Shown piece by piece: positions 48,118-56,895 of a DNA stretch of 64,000 bases. Each line of letters starts with the position of its first letter. Position 1 is the stretch's first letter. This stretch comes from Pseudomonas sp. MWU15-20650 (GTDB lineage Bacteria > Pseudomonadota > Gammaproteobacteria > Pseudomonadales > Pseudomonadaceae). Location of the stretch: assembly GCF_023242475.1 (NCBI RefSeq), contig NZ_JALJFG010000004.1, forward strand, positions 1-64,000. The letters run 5' to 3'. The notes beneath the pieces were generated by a model. It had not been told where the DNA came from and ran no database searches. It saw nothing but the letters and a program-made list of their open reading frames with translations. A program made the position numbers and the translations under genes.

Positions 48118-51100
48118 TTAGATTCTGCGGCGGCGGTTGAGTTGGGGAATGGCGGTGTGCGGCACGTCCATGCGCTGCTCCTTCATCACCGTCCGCGCGG
48201 CCAGTTGGGCCAGGGTCGGTTGGCTGAACAAGGTTCGCGTATCCACCTCCAGCCCCGCCTTGCGCATGCGCGTCACCAGGTTCACCGCCAGCAATGAGTG
48301 CCCGCCCAGTTCGAAGAAGTGGTCATGGCGCCCTACCCGCTCCAGCTTCAAGACGTCGGCCCAGATCCCGGACATGAGGATTTCCACTTCGCCCTGGGGC
48401 GCTTCATAGGCACGGCTGAGCACCGCGTCCACCCCGGGGTCCGGCAGGGCGCTGCGGTCGAGTTTGCCGGCAGGGTTGAGGGGCAAGGCGTCGAGTTGCA
48501 CGAAGGCGGCCGGCACCATGTACTCCGGCAGTTGCTCCAAGGCATGCACACGCAATGCTTCCAGGCTTGGCGCCTGGTCACGCAGGGTGAAGTACGCCAC
48601 CAAGCGCTCATCGCGAATCAGCACCACGACGTCACGCAACGCTGGATGCGCGGCCAGGCATGATTCGATTTCCCCCGGTTCCAGGCGTACACCACGCAGT
48701 TTGACCTGGAAGTCATTGCGCCCCAGGAACTCGAGGTTGCCCTCCGGCAGGTAACGCACCAGGTCGCCGGTGCGATACAGCCGGTCACCGGCCACGAAGG
48801 GGCTGTCGATGAAGCGCTCGGCGGTCATCTGCTCCAACCCCAGGTAGCCCCGGGCAACACCGACGCCGCCGATATGCAGTTGGCCGCTGATGCCCATGGG
48901 CACCGGCGTATCGTGTTCGTCCAGCACATACAGGCGGGTGTTGTTGATCGCCCGGCCGATGGGTAATTGCACGCAGGGGACTGGCGCGCCGGGCTCCAGC
49001 GTCCAGGCGCAGCAGTCCACCGTTGCCTCGGTGGGGCCATAGACGTTGTGCAAGCGCACCTTGGGCAAGCGCGCCTGCACGCCACGGGCCAGGGCAGCGG
49101 TCAGTTCACCGCCGCCGCAGAACACATCGGTCAGGCTGGTGCACAGGGCTGACGCTTCCAACTCGAGGAACTGCTGCAACATCGCCGGCACGAACTGAAT
49201 CACCGTGATGTGCTGATCGCGAATGACCTGTGCCAGGTAGGCCGGGTCGCGATGACCGTCTGGCCGCGCCAGGACCAGGCGCAGGCCATGGGTCAACGGC
49301 CAGAACAGCTCCCACACCGAACCGTCGAAGCTGAACGGCGCCCTTTGCAGCAAGGCCCCTGCCTCAGCGTTCGGGCACAGCCGGGAAGCCCAGTGCATCA
49401 GGTTGCACAGCCCGCGATGCTCGACCATCACGCCCTTGGGGGTCCCCGTGGAGCCTGAGGTGTACATCACATACGCCAGGTTGGCGCCACCCAAGCCGGG
49501 CACTTGCGGGTTATCGCTCGGGGCCTGGTGCCAGTCGCAGCGGTCGAAGTCGATCACAGGGATCGACACCTCTGCGAGTAAGTCGCGGGTGCTGCCGTGC
49601 ACCAGCAGCGCCACGGGTTGGCTGTCGTTGAGCATGTAGGCGAGGCGCTCGCGCGGGTAGCCCGGGTCCAACGGCACATAGGCACCGCCCGCCTTGAGAA
49701 TGGCCAACAAGCCCACCACCAGGTCCAGCCCGCGCTCGACGCACAATGCCACCCGCGAGTCGGGTTGCACGCCGTGTTCGCACAGGTGGAAGGCCAACTG
49801 GTTGGCACGTTCGTTGAGGGCATGGTAGGTCAATTGCTGCGCACCGGCCTGCACCGCAATGGCAGACGGGATGTGCCGCGCGCGGGCTTCAAACAGCGCC
49901 TGCAGGGTCGGGGCTTGGGGCCAGTCGGTGTCGGTGGCGTTGAAACCCACCAGCAGTGTGTGTAACTCGCTGTCAGGCAACACCGGCAATGCGTGCAAAG
50001 GGGTGTTCGGCGCATGCTCAAGCGCGTCCACCAAACCGTTGAGCACCGTCTCGAGGTAGCCCCAAAGCCGTTCGGCGCCGACCGTGCGCGGCGCCGTAAC
50101 CTTGAGGCGGAAACTGCTCGCGGCGTCGTCCACGGTGATCATCAGCGGATGACTGAGGATGTCTTCACTGCTGAGCAAAGTGATACCCGGCACCAGGTTG
50201 AATGCCTGGTCGTCGCGGGTGTGACGGTAGTTGAGCAGGCTGTTGAACAGCGGTGACACGCTGCTGCAACGCTGCGCCAGTGCGAGGGAAGCTTGTTCGT
50301 GGGCGAGCAGGCCGCTCAACAGTGCGTGGGTGTCGGCCAGCGCATCGGCTACGGCCTGCCCGGCCAAACGCAGACGCAGCGGCAACGTATTGATGAACAT
50401 GCCCAGTGCACGATCGGCGCCTTCGCCAGCCTGCAAGCGCCCCAGCAGTACCGTGCCGAACACCACGTCATTACGGCCGGATACGCGGCCCAGTACCTGG
50501 GCCCAGGCCAAGTGGAACAGGCTGGCCGCCGTGACGCCAAGGGCCCGCACCTGCGCTCGCAAGCGCTGGTTGAGGTGTTCGCTGAGGGGCCGTTCAACGG
50601 CTTCAATCTCCGTGCGCTCCGCTGGGTGTTCCCGCAAGCCGAACGCCAGGGTCGGCTCATCGACATCGGCCAAGTGCTCACGAAAGAACGCTTCGTGCGC
50701 GGCTTGACGCGCAGGCGCACGGCTCTGCGCTACCACATTGCGGTAGGGAACCGACGCCGGGAGCTGCGCCTGTTGACCGAGCAGATGGGCACGAATTTCA
50801 TCGGCCAGAATCGTGATGGAGGTGGCATCGTTCACCAAGTGATGGAAGCGCAGCTTGGCGATCCAGCGCTGGTTGTGCCGGTCTTCGGCGTAGTTGAGGG
50901 CCATCAGTGGCGCCTGGCGCAGGTCCAGCGGCGCATGGGTGTCACGCAATGGTTCGACCGGCAACCGCGCTTCGCGCCACACCACCTGCATCGGCTGCTC
51001 AAGGGTGTCCCACACCAGGCTGGTGCGCAGGATGTCGTGGCGGTCGATCACTTTTTGCAGGGCCTGGGCGAAGGCATCCAACTGTTCGCGACGGGCAAAA

Positions 51101-54100
51101 CTGAACATCGCCTGTTGCTGGTATCGGTCCTGCTCGTCAGTGATGTGGTGGTAGAGCAAGCCTTCCTGCAACGGCGCCAGGGGGTAGATCTCCTGCACGT
51201 TGGCGGCCCCACCGGGAATGCTGGCGATGATGCGGTCCAGGCTGGCTGAGTCCAGCTCGGCCAGCGCGAGCATATCCGTCGTGATATGGGTACAGCCCAC
51301 CGGGACTCGGTTGGCCGGTGCCTCCCCGTCACTGCCGGCACTGGCCGCCGCCAACGCCGCCAGGGTTGGCTGGCCGAACAGCACCTGCACATCCGCGTGC
51401 AGGCCCGCTTCGCGCATGCGTTGCACCAGTTGCACCGCCAGCAGCGAATGCCCGCCCAGTTCGAAAAAGTGGTCCTGTCGCCCAACGGGCTGCACCTGCA
51501 ACAGCTCGGCCCAGATCTGCGCCAAGGTGGTTTCTACACCGTCGTGCGGGGCTTCGAACAGGCGTGTGATAAAGGCGCCCTGCGTCGGTGACGGCAAGGC
51601 TTTGCGGTCAAGCTTGCCGTTGGCGGTCAGCGGCAACACGTCAAGCTGTATGTACGCCGCGGGCAGCATGTAGTCCGGCAGCGAGGTTTGCAGGTGGGTG
51701 CGCAACCCTTCGATAGCGATGGGGTGACGTGCGATAAACCACGCCAGCAATTGCCCCTCGCGAAACTGCACGACCGCTTCCAGGACCGCCGGATGGGTAG
51801 CCAGGGCCGATTCGATTTCCCCCAGTTCGATGCGCACACCGCGAACCTTCACCTGGTCGTCGTTGCGTCCCAGGTATTCCAGGTTGCCGTCCGGCAGCCA
51901 GCGCGCCAGGTCGCCGGTGCGGTACAGGCGACCGGTGCTGAAGGGATCGTCCAGAAAGCGTTCGGCACTCAACTCAGGACGGTTCAGATACCCTCGCGCC
52001 ACGCCGTTGCCACCGACATGTAACTCCCCTGCCACGCCAATCGGCACCGGACGTTGTTGCTCGTCCAGCAGATAGACGGTGGCATTGGCGATAGGCCCAC
52101 CGATATGCAGCGGCCGGCCCACCTCGACCGACCCGGACGTCGCAACTACCGTGGCCTCGGTGGGGCCGTAGTTATTGATCACCGCGAACGTCTGCGCCCG
52201 GGTGAAGGCTCGCAGACGGTCGCCACCAATCAACAAGGTACGCAACGTGGGGTGCCCGTGGCCCTGGCTGAACGCGTATTCGGCGACCGGCGTGGGCAGA
52301 AAGCACACGTCCAATGGCTGCGCGCGCCACCAGTTCAGCAGCGCGTCAATGTCTTGCGCATCGTCGTTCGCGGGTGGCAGATGCAGCGTCGCGCCCACGC
52401 ACAGCGCTGGCCAGACCTCCCAAGCCATCGCATCAAAACCGAAGCCGGCGACGCTGGCGGTGTGGCTGCCCGCGTGCAGGTCGAACGCCTGGCAATGCCA
52501 GTCCACCAGGTTCGACACCGTGTGATGCTCGACCATCACGCCCTTAGGCAGCCCGGTAGAACCGGACGTGTAAATCACATAGGCGAGGTTCGACGGCGTG
52601 ACCTTTACTGATGGGTTGCCGCCGCCCTTGAAGCCAGGGCGATCCAAAGGGATGACCGGCACCGCCAATGTGGGCAGCCGATGCAGTAAGTCTTGCTGAG
52701 TCAGCACCACCACGGGCGCGCTGTCGTGCAGCAGGTAGTTGAGGCGTTCGGTCGGATGGGCCGGATCCATCGGTACATAGCAGGCGCCGGCTTTAAGCAC
52801 CGCCAACAAACCCGCCAAGGTGTCCAGGCCGCGTCGGGCCAGGATCGCCACGCGATCATCCGGCTGCACACCGTGGGCGAGCAGTTGATGGGCCACTGCA
52901 TTGGCCTGTTGGTTGAGTTGGGCATAAGTCAGCTGAGCGCCCTGGTAGACCGCCGCAACGGCGTCCGGCGTGCGTGTGGCTTGCGCTTCAATTCGCCTGT
53001 GCAGGGTCTGCGGCGTGCCATAGGGTTGCGCGGTGGCGTTCCATTGCTGCAGTTGGGCCTGTTCGCCAGGGGGCACCACGGAAAATGCCCGCACCTCCAA
53101 CCCCGTCTGTTCCAGCCCTTGTTCCAACAGCCAGATAAAACGCTGCGCCAGCGCCTGGACGTCGTCATGCTGGAAGTACGCCTCGTTGTAGACGCAATGC
53201 AGGCACGCGCTGTCCTGGTAACGATTGCTGCGCAGGTGAAAGGCGATCGGCAGCGGCTCATGGTGGTTGGACACCTTGACCGCGCGCGCCTGGACCTGGC
53301 CGTAACGCAGGTCATGGTCGTCCTGCTCGAACGACACCGACAGGTCGAACAGCTGGCCACGCCCCGCGCGGCGCAGGCCCAGCTCGCGGTTCATCTCGCT
53401 CAAGGGGAAACGTTGGTGACGCAAATCCTGCTTGAGCTGATCACGCACGCCCCGCACCAGTGCGCTGAAGGGCAACTGCTCGCTGAACTGGAAACGCACC
53501 GCGCTGACCTGGGCGAACAACCCGACCGTGGAACGAAAACGCGCGTTGGAGCGGTTGAGAATCGGCAGCCCTACCACCCACTCATCGCGTTGGCTGGTGC
53601 GGGTAAAATACACGTACATCGCCGCCAGCAACACATGGAACGCCGACGCCTGGTAGCGGTTGGCGACTTGCTCCATGCGGTTGAGCAGCGCCACCGGGAA
53701 GGGTTGCACGAAGGTGTTGCTCGCCGCGTTGGCGCTGTGCCTTGGCGTGAGCAGCGGCTCGGGCAGGACCTGGTATTTGCCCAGCCAATAGGCACGGTCA
53801 CGGGCGTAGCGGGCCGATTGGAGGTAACCCTGGTCGGCGTCAATGAAGTCGACATACGACGGAGCCAACGACTCCACTGACCGACCGTGCTCCAGCGCCG
53901 TGTACAGGTGAGCGAGGGATTGCAGCATCTGGCCAAAACCCCAGCCGTCGAGGACCAGGTGATGGGCCTGGGTACCGAGGCGGTAGTGGTCGTCGTCGAG
54001 CTTGACCAGGAAAAAGCGAAACAGGGGCCCGCCGGTCATGCTGTAGGGCTGAGCCATTTGCGCCTGCATCAGGGCCTGGGTTGCCGCCTGCGGGTCGGGC

Positions 54101-54387
54101 AGCGCGGAAAAATCGTGCAGCACCACGTCCGTTGTCAACTCATTGGCGAAGGTTTGCCGAGGCATGCCATTGGCATCGGTGTGCAGTTGGGTACGCAACG
54201 CATCGTGCTTGGCCACGAGCAGCTCGACGGCGCGCTGGACCCGCTCGGGCAGGATGGGGCCGGCGAAATCCACATAGCCACCAATGTTGTACAGCGGCGA
54301 GTCGCCCACACGCAGTTGATCGAGCCAGATGTCTTGTTGAGCGGCGGTGAGCGGGAAGCTGGGCGGCAGGCTGCAGGAATGCTTCAT
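48118..54387 (-). CDS. viscA: Bimodular NRPS initiating a viscosin-type cyclic lipopeptide (ViscA/MassA-like)
   Basis: A 2089-residue synthetase with order C1 (about 10-440), A1 (470-890), T1 (945-1010), C2 (1050-1480), A2 (1510-1930), T2 (1995-2060) and no thioesterase. C1 has HHLVLDG (142-148) and, as first domain, should add the 3-hydroxy fatty acid. The A1 specificity residues read D-A-W-F-L-G-N-V-V, the standard Leu code. Those of A2 read D-G-W-Q-F-G-V-V-D, nearest to Gln/Glu codes. Leu1-Glu/Gln2 with about 2,100 residues is the ViscA/MassA pattern. ATG 54387 is preceded by gaagga. ViscB/C-like partners are not in this window. Confidence 0.85.
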   Translation of the reverse strand: MKHSCSLPPSFPLTAAQQDIWLDQLRVGDSPLYNIGGYVDFAGPILPERVQRAVELLVAKHDALRTQLHTDANGMPRQTFANELTTDVVLHDFSALPDPQAATQALMQAQMAQPYSMTGGPLFRFFLVKLDDDHYRLGTQAHHLVLDGWGFGQMLQSLAHLYTALEHGRSVESLAPSYVDFIDADQGYLQSARYARDRAYWLGKYQVLPEPLLTPRHSANAASNTFVQPFPVALLNRMEQVANRYQASAFHVLLAAMYVYFTRTSQRDEWVVGLPILNRSNARFRSTVGLFAQVSAVRFQFSEQLPFSALVRGVRDQLKQDLRHQRFPLSEMNRELGLRRAGRGQLFDLSVSFEQDDHDLRYGQVQARAVKVSNHHEPLPIAFHLRSNRYQDSACLHCVYNEAYFQHDDVQALAQRFIWLLEQGLEQTGLEVRAFSVVPPGEQAQLQQWNATAQPYGTPQTLHRRIEAQATRTPDAVAAVYQGAQLTYAQLNQQANAVAHQLLAHGVQPDDRVAILARRGLDTLAGLLAVLKAGACYVPMDPAHPTERLNYLLHDSAPVVVLTQQDLLHRLPTLAVPVIPLDRPGFKGGGNPSVKVTPSNLAYVIYTSGSTGLPKGVMVEHHTVSNLVDWHCQAFDLHAGSHTASVAGFGFDAMAWEVWPALCVGATLHLPPANDDAQDIDALLNWWRAQPLDVCFLPTPVAEYAFSQGHGHPTLRTLLIGGDRLRAFTRAQTFAVINNYGPTEATVVATSGSVEVGRPLHIGGPIANATVYLLDEQQRPVPIGVAGELHVGGNGVARGYLNRPELSAERFLDDPFSTGRLYRTGDLARWLPDGNLEYLGRNDDQVKVRGVRIELGEIESALATHPAVLEAVVQFREGQLLAWFIARHPIAIEGLRTHLQTSLPDYMLPAAYIQLDVLPLTANGKLDRKALPSPTQGAFITRLFEAPHDGVETTLAQIWAELLQVQPVGRQDHFFELGGHSLLAVQLVQRMREAGLHADVQVLFGQPTLAALAAASAGSDGEAPANRVPVGCTHITTDMLALAELDSASLDRIIASIPGGAANVQEIYPLAPLQEGLLYHHITDEQDRYQQQAMFSFARREQLDAFAQALQKVIDRHDILRTSLVWDTLEQPMQVVWREARLPVEPLRDTHAPLDLRQAPLMALNYAEDRHNQRWIAKLRFHHLVNDATSITILADEIRAHLLGQQAQLPASVPYRNVVAQSRAPARQAAHEAFFREHLADVDEPTLAFGLREHPAERTEIEAVERPLSEHLNQRLRAQVRALGVTAASLFHLAWAQVLGRVSGRNDVVFGTVLLGRLQAGEGADRALGMFINTLPLRLRLAGQAVADALADTHALLSGLLAHEQASLALAQRCSSVSPLFNSLLNYRHTRDDQAFNLVPGITLLSSEDILSHPLMITVDDAASSFRLKVTAPRTVGAERLWGYLETVLNGLVDALEHAPNTPLHALPVLPDSELHTLLVGFNATDTDWPQAPTLQALFEARARHIPSAIAVQAGAQQLTYHALNERANQLAFHLCEHGVQPDSRVALCVERGLDLVVGLLAILKAGGAYVPLDPGYPRERLAYMLNDSQPVALLVHGSTRDLLAEVSIPVIDFDRCDWHQAPSDNPQVPGLGGANLAYVMYTSGSTGTPKGVMVEHRGLCNLMHWASRLCPNAEAGALLQRAPFSFDGSVWELFWPLTHGLRLVLARPDGHRDPAYLAQVIRDQHITVIQFVPAMLQQFLELEASALCTSLTDVFCGGGELTAALARGVQARLPKVRLHNVYGPTEATVDCCAWTLEPGAPVPCVQLPIGRAINNTRLYVLDEHDTPVPMGISGQLHIGGVGVARGYLGLEQMTAERFIDSPFVAGDRLYRTGDLVRYLPEGNLEFLGRNDFQVKLRGVRLEPGEIESCLAAHPALRDVVVLIRDERLVAYFTLRDQAPSLEALRVHALEQLPEYMVPAAFVQLDALPLNPAGKLDRSALPDPGVDAVLSRAYEAPQGEVEILMSGIWADVLKLERVGRHDHFFELGGHSLLAVNLVTRMRKAGLEVDTRTLFSQPTLAQLAARTVMKEQRMDVPHTAIPQLNRRRRI

Positions 54388-54870
54388 AAGATCCTTCTCA
54401 TGGGGGTCAGGCACTGGCCGCGCAGGGGGGCCCATTACACCGAAGTTGCCGGATTTGAGCATGGGGGTCAGGAGGTGTCTGTCACCCGAAACCCGGACAT
54501 CCGAATGGATGGAAACACGCTTGGCCGATGGTTCACTGCTGAAACGATTAAAGCGCTGTAGGAAATTGCCTACACAGCGCCGGGGTCGATGTTTTTAAGC
54601 AACCACCACATAAATATATTTATCTTTAATATCAGCTAGATAACCAACTCTAAATATTGACTGCGGCTATTCGTATGTGGGATTACCCGTCAGATACGTC
54701 TGATTAATGACACCATTTTTATGGCAGGTTGTGTCCCTCGTTTCCACTACATACGTAGGACAAATCGCTATGGCTAAATAACATCTCGAACGCCGAGTTA
54801 CGTTCAAGCAGCCGGATCGCCCCACACAGACCCAGGGCTTCCAGTGGCGGTTTTCGACATCAAGGATGAG
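54388..54870. promoter_or_regulatory. Divergent control region between viscA-like NRPS and LuxR gene
   Basis: This 483-bp AT-rich region contains no gene. A hairpin, gcgctgtagg... with its partner cctacacagcgc, lies at 54553-54580 within the probable NRPS leader; it has no T-run on the NRPS strand and could act in attenuation or stability. The central part (54600-54720) has A+T well above the surroundings, typical of promoters of Pseudomonas secondary metabolite genes. Divergent promoters must lie here. Confidence 0.55.
54860..54869 (+). promoter_or_regulatory. RsmA/RsmE-type binding motif over the luxR ribosome site
   Basis: TCAAGGATGA matches the (A/U)CANGGANG(U/A) consensus of RsmA-family post-transcriptional repressors and contains the Shine-Dalgarno aagga of the LuxR gene. 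This would place the lipopeptide activator under Gac/Rsm control, as reported for massetolide regulators. Confidence 0.7.
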
Positions 54871-55671
54871 ATGGCTATGAGTCTGACCCGAAATAATGAC
54901 GACGCACACAACCCGCATTTTTATGCCGAAATGGGTGAGTTGATTTCAAACAGCGGCCAAGAGTACTTCGCCGCCAATATGCTGGCCCTGGTAGACAAGT
55001 GGGTGCCGATTCATCTGGTGGACCTCAGCGAATGGACCCTCGATGAACTGCGCAACCGCGTGCTGGACATCAAACTGCTGGGCAGCGCCGGCTTGAAAAA
55101 AGATCTGTCTGCCCCACAGACCCTGCACCCACTCAATGACCACCCGTTGCTGCGGGAGATGCTGCACATGCAGGACCCGCTGCTGATCCAGATGAAAGCC
55201 CAGGCCAACAGCGTGCACCCGCGGGGTAGTTCACATCAGTGCAACCTGGTGTCGCGCCAAGGCAATCGGCGCTGCGTGATTTCGTTCTACCGGCCACCGA
55301 CCCAACGTGGTTTTTCCCTGGCGCAGTTGTCGTTTCTCAAATGCTTGTCAGACACCCTGCTGCCGCTGATGGAGCGGCACGCGCAGATCCTGCGTCAGGC
55401 CCCTCACGACGAAACCGAGCCAGCCCACACCCTGTTGGAACAATCGGAGCTGCAACGCGAGTTCTACAAGCGCTTGTCCCTCAGTGATATCACCCTCTCG
55501 GCGCGGGAGCAGGAAGTCTGCCTCGGTCTGTTGACCGGCGGTACGGTGCCGCAAATCGCGGAAAAACTCAGCGTCAAAAACAGTTCGATCGAAACCTACC
55601 TCAAACGGGCCGCCGCCAAGCTGGGTGTCAGTGGGCGACATGGTTTGGCCAAATGGATGGTGGGCGCCTGA
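54871..55671 (+). CDS. LuxR-type regulator of the lipopeptide NRPS (ViscAR-like)
   Basis: A 266-residue regulator whose last 65 residues are a LuxR/GerE HTH (LSAREQEVCLGLLTGGTVPQIAEKLSVKNSSIETYLKRAAAKLGVSGR). The N-terminal domain lacks obvious autoinducer-binding residues, as in the regulators flanking Pseudomonas cyclic lipopeptide clusters. It is divergent from the NRPS. Starts at 54871 and 54877 are both possible after the aagga site. No luxI-type synthase is nearby. Confidence 0.85.
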   Translation: MAMSLTRNNDDAHNPHFYAEMGELISNSGQEYFAANMLALVDKWVPIHLVDLSEWTLDELRNRVLDIKLLGSAGLKKDLSAPQTLHPLNDHPLLREMLHMQDPLLIQMKAQANSVHPRGSSHQCNLVSRQGNRRCVISFYRPPTQRGFSLAQLSFLKCLSDTLLPLMERHAQILRQAPHDETEPAHTLLEQSELQREFYKRLSLSDITLSAREQEVCLGLLTGGTVPQIAEKLSVKNSSIETYLKRAAAKLGVSGRHGLAKWMVGA

Positions 55672-55930
55672 GGAACAAACTGACGCTCACCACCGTCGGT
55701 ATGGCCTGGGTACTCGGCGGCTGTTAGCTGATGCCCGATATCGCTTGGCGCAGGCCGGCACCGTTGCGCTAAAGCCGCACTGGCAGCCGTTGTTCCATGA
55801 CCCGGCGTTGCACCCGTTGATTGGCAATGCAGTGATCAACAACCGCGACCTGCGGGTGGCGCAGGTGAATCTGTATACGGCGCTGGGTGGGGCGTGGAAT
55901 GAACAGCCAAGCCTGGCGACTGCGCGCTAG
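55664..55930 (+). pseudogene. Collapsed outer-membrane efflux factor (NodT/OprM type) gene
   Basis: Right after the LuxR stop a lipoprotein-like signal (LTLTTVGMAWVLGGC) is followed by stops. Another frame then encodes WQPLFHDPALHPLIGNAVINNRDLRVA, the N-terminal part of NodT-type factors, joined directly to QVNLYTALGGAWN, the last residues of the family. About 400 residues between are deleted. Lipopeptide clusters normally carry an intact such gene between luxR and the NRPS, so this is a relic of the export system. Confidence 0.75.
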
Positions 55931-56790
55931 ATCAGCTTTAACCCAATGAATGAATGGTTGTTCACGCCGAGGGTGGACAACTCACTTTTGTGTCCATAGA
56001 CATCCAGCAGGCCATTGATGACCGCCATCGAATGAAATGAATCTGCAATCGTACCGATGGCGCCTTGCTTGAAATCCTGAACCGTCGCGGGTACCACATA
56101 GTTCTTGAGGCCCAGGCGACGCAGCGCCTGCCCCGGATACTCGCCATCATTCAAACTGCGCATGGCCGCGTCGAAACTCTGGTTCGCGATTCCATCATTG
56201 TTTTCCAGATACGCGCGCTTGGCACTGACGGCATATAGAAACTGCGCGTTGACCAGTACATCGTTGGGTCTGTCCGCGCGGAAATCCGCGCCTTTTTGCG
56301 CCTGCTCCAACTCCTCATGTGTGATATCCAACTTGAAGCCGTCGCGCATGACGATGTGATAACCCGTATCGGTTGCTTGTATTGTCTTGTAGATACCGTG
56401 AGGGTTGTGTCCAAACTTCATCATGGCCGCCTTGATGGCGGAGATCGTGACGCAGTTCCCTTCAGTCTGCTGATAAAAGTCCCTGAATACATCACCCGGT
56501 TTTACCCCGGTGTCAGCCGCCGTGCCTCTTATAAACCTGGCAGAGTTGAGGGGGGGTTTATCCAACGGTTTGTCAGCCTTGACAAGCGTCGAAAGCCGCA
56601 GCAACAACTGTTCCAGTTCCCCCAGCAGACGGGCAATGCCATCTAACGGGTTCATGGACGTCGTATCGACGGACTGAGGCGCTATAGGCTGCGCCGAGCG
56701 GGAGCCTTCAGGCTTAACGCTGACGCCGTCATTAATTCCAGAATATCTCGTCACTGCATAATTAACGTTAGACAGAAACATCATGACCAC
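55927..56790 (-). CDS. Type III effector-like protein with papain-like Cys/His/Asn arrangement
   Basis: A 287-residue protein with a Ser/Asn/Pro-rich N-terminus lacking a Sec signal, a short Leu-rich helix (NPLDGIARLLGELEQLLLRL, about 47-66) and a C-terminal domain. There Gln107, Cys113 (TEGNCVTISAIKAAMMKFG), His253 (SFHSMAVING) and Asn259 occur in papain order; the Gln-x5-Cys spacing matches papain Gln19/Cys25. Proteins with this domain are annotated as type III effectors in Pseudomonas. The downstream paralogue in genomic order (56896-58062) lies upstream in transcription. Protease, transglutaminase or deamidase activity is inferred, not shown. Confidence 0.72.
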   Translation of the reverse strand: MVMMFLSNVNYAVTRYSGINDGVSVKPEGSRSAQPIAPQSVDTTSMNPLDGIARLLGELEQLLLRLSTLVKADKPLDKPPLNSARFIRGTAADTGVKPGDVFRDFYQQTEGNCVTISAIKAAMMKFGHNPHGIYKTIQATDTGYHIVMRDGFKLDITHEELEQAQKGADFRADRPNDVLVNAQFLYAVSAKRAYLENNDGIANQSFDAAMRSLNDGEYPGQALRRLGLKNYVVPATVQDFKQGAIGTIADSFHSMAVINGLLDVYGHKSELSTLGVNNHSFIGLKLI

Positions 56791-56804
56791 TCAGTTTTCA
56801 ACAT

Positions 56805-56833
56805 AAAAAGGCGCACCCAGACGGGCCGCGCCT
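56805..56833 (-). terminator. Terminator between the two effector-like genes
   Basis: On the minus strand AGGCGC (56833-56828) pairs with GCGCCT (56814-56809), with extra inner pairing ccc/ggg, and is followed by TTTTT. It would end transcripts of the 388-residue gene, with read-through to the 287-residue gene. Confidence 0.7.
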
Positions 56834-56895
56834 CAAACAGACATTATCGGATAACGTCACGGACCACTCGCATCAACGCACTGAACTGACGCAGA

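Noticed and set aside
54740..54770. Possible lux-box-like palindrome CTACatacGTAG upstream of the LuxR gene
   Set aside because: Only four bases on each arm match, and it does not fit a recognised lux box.
54844..54870. Earlier GTG start for the LuxR gene at 54844
   Set aside because: It lacks a ribosome site, whereas aagga lies just before the ATGs at 54871 and 54877.
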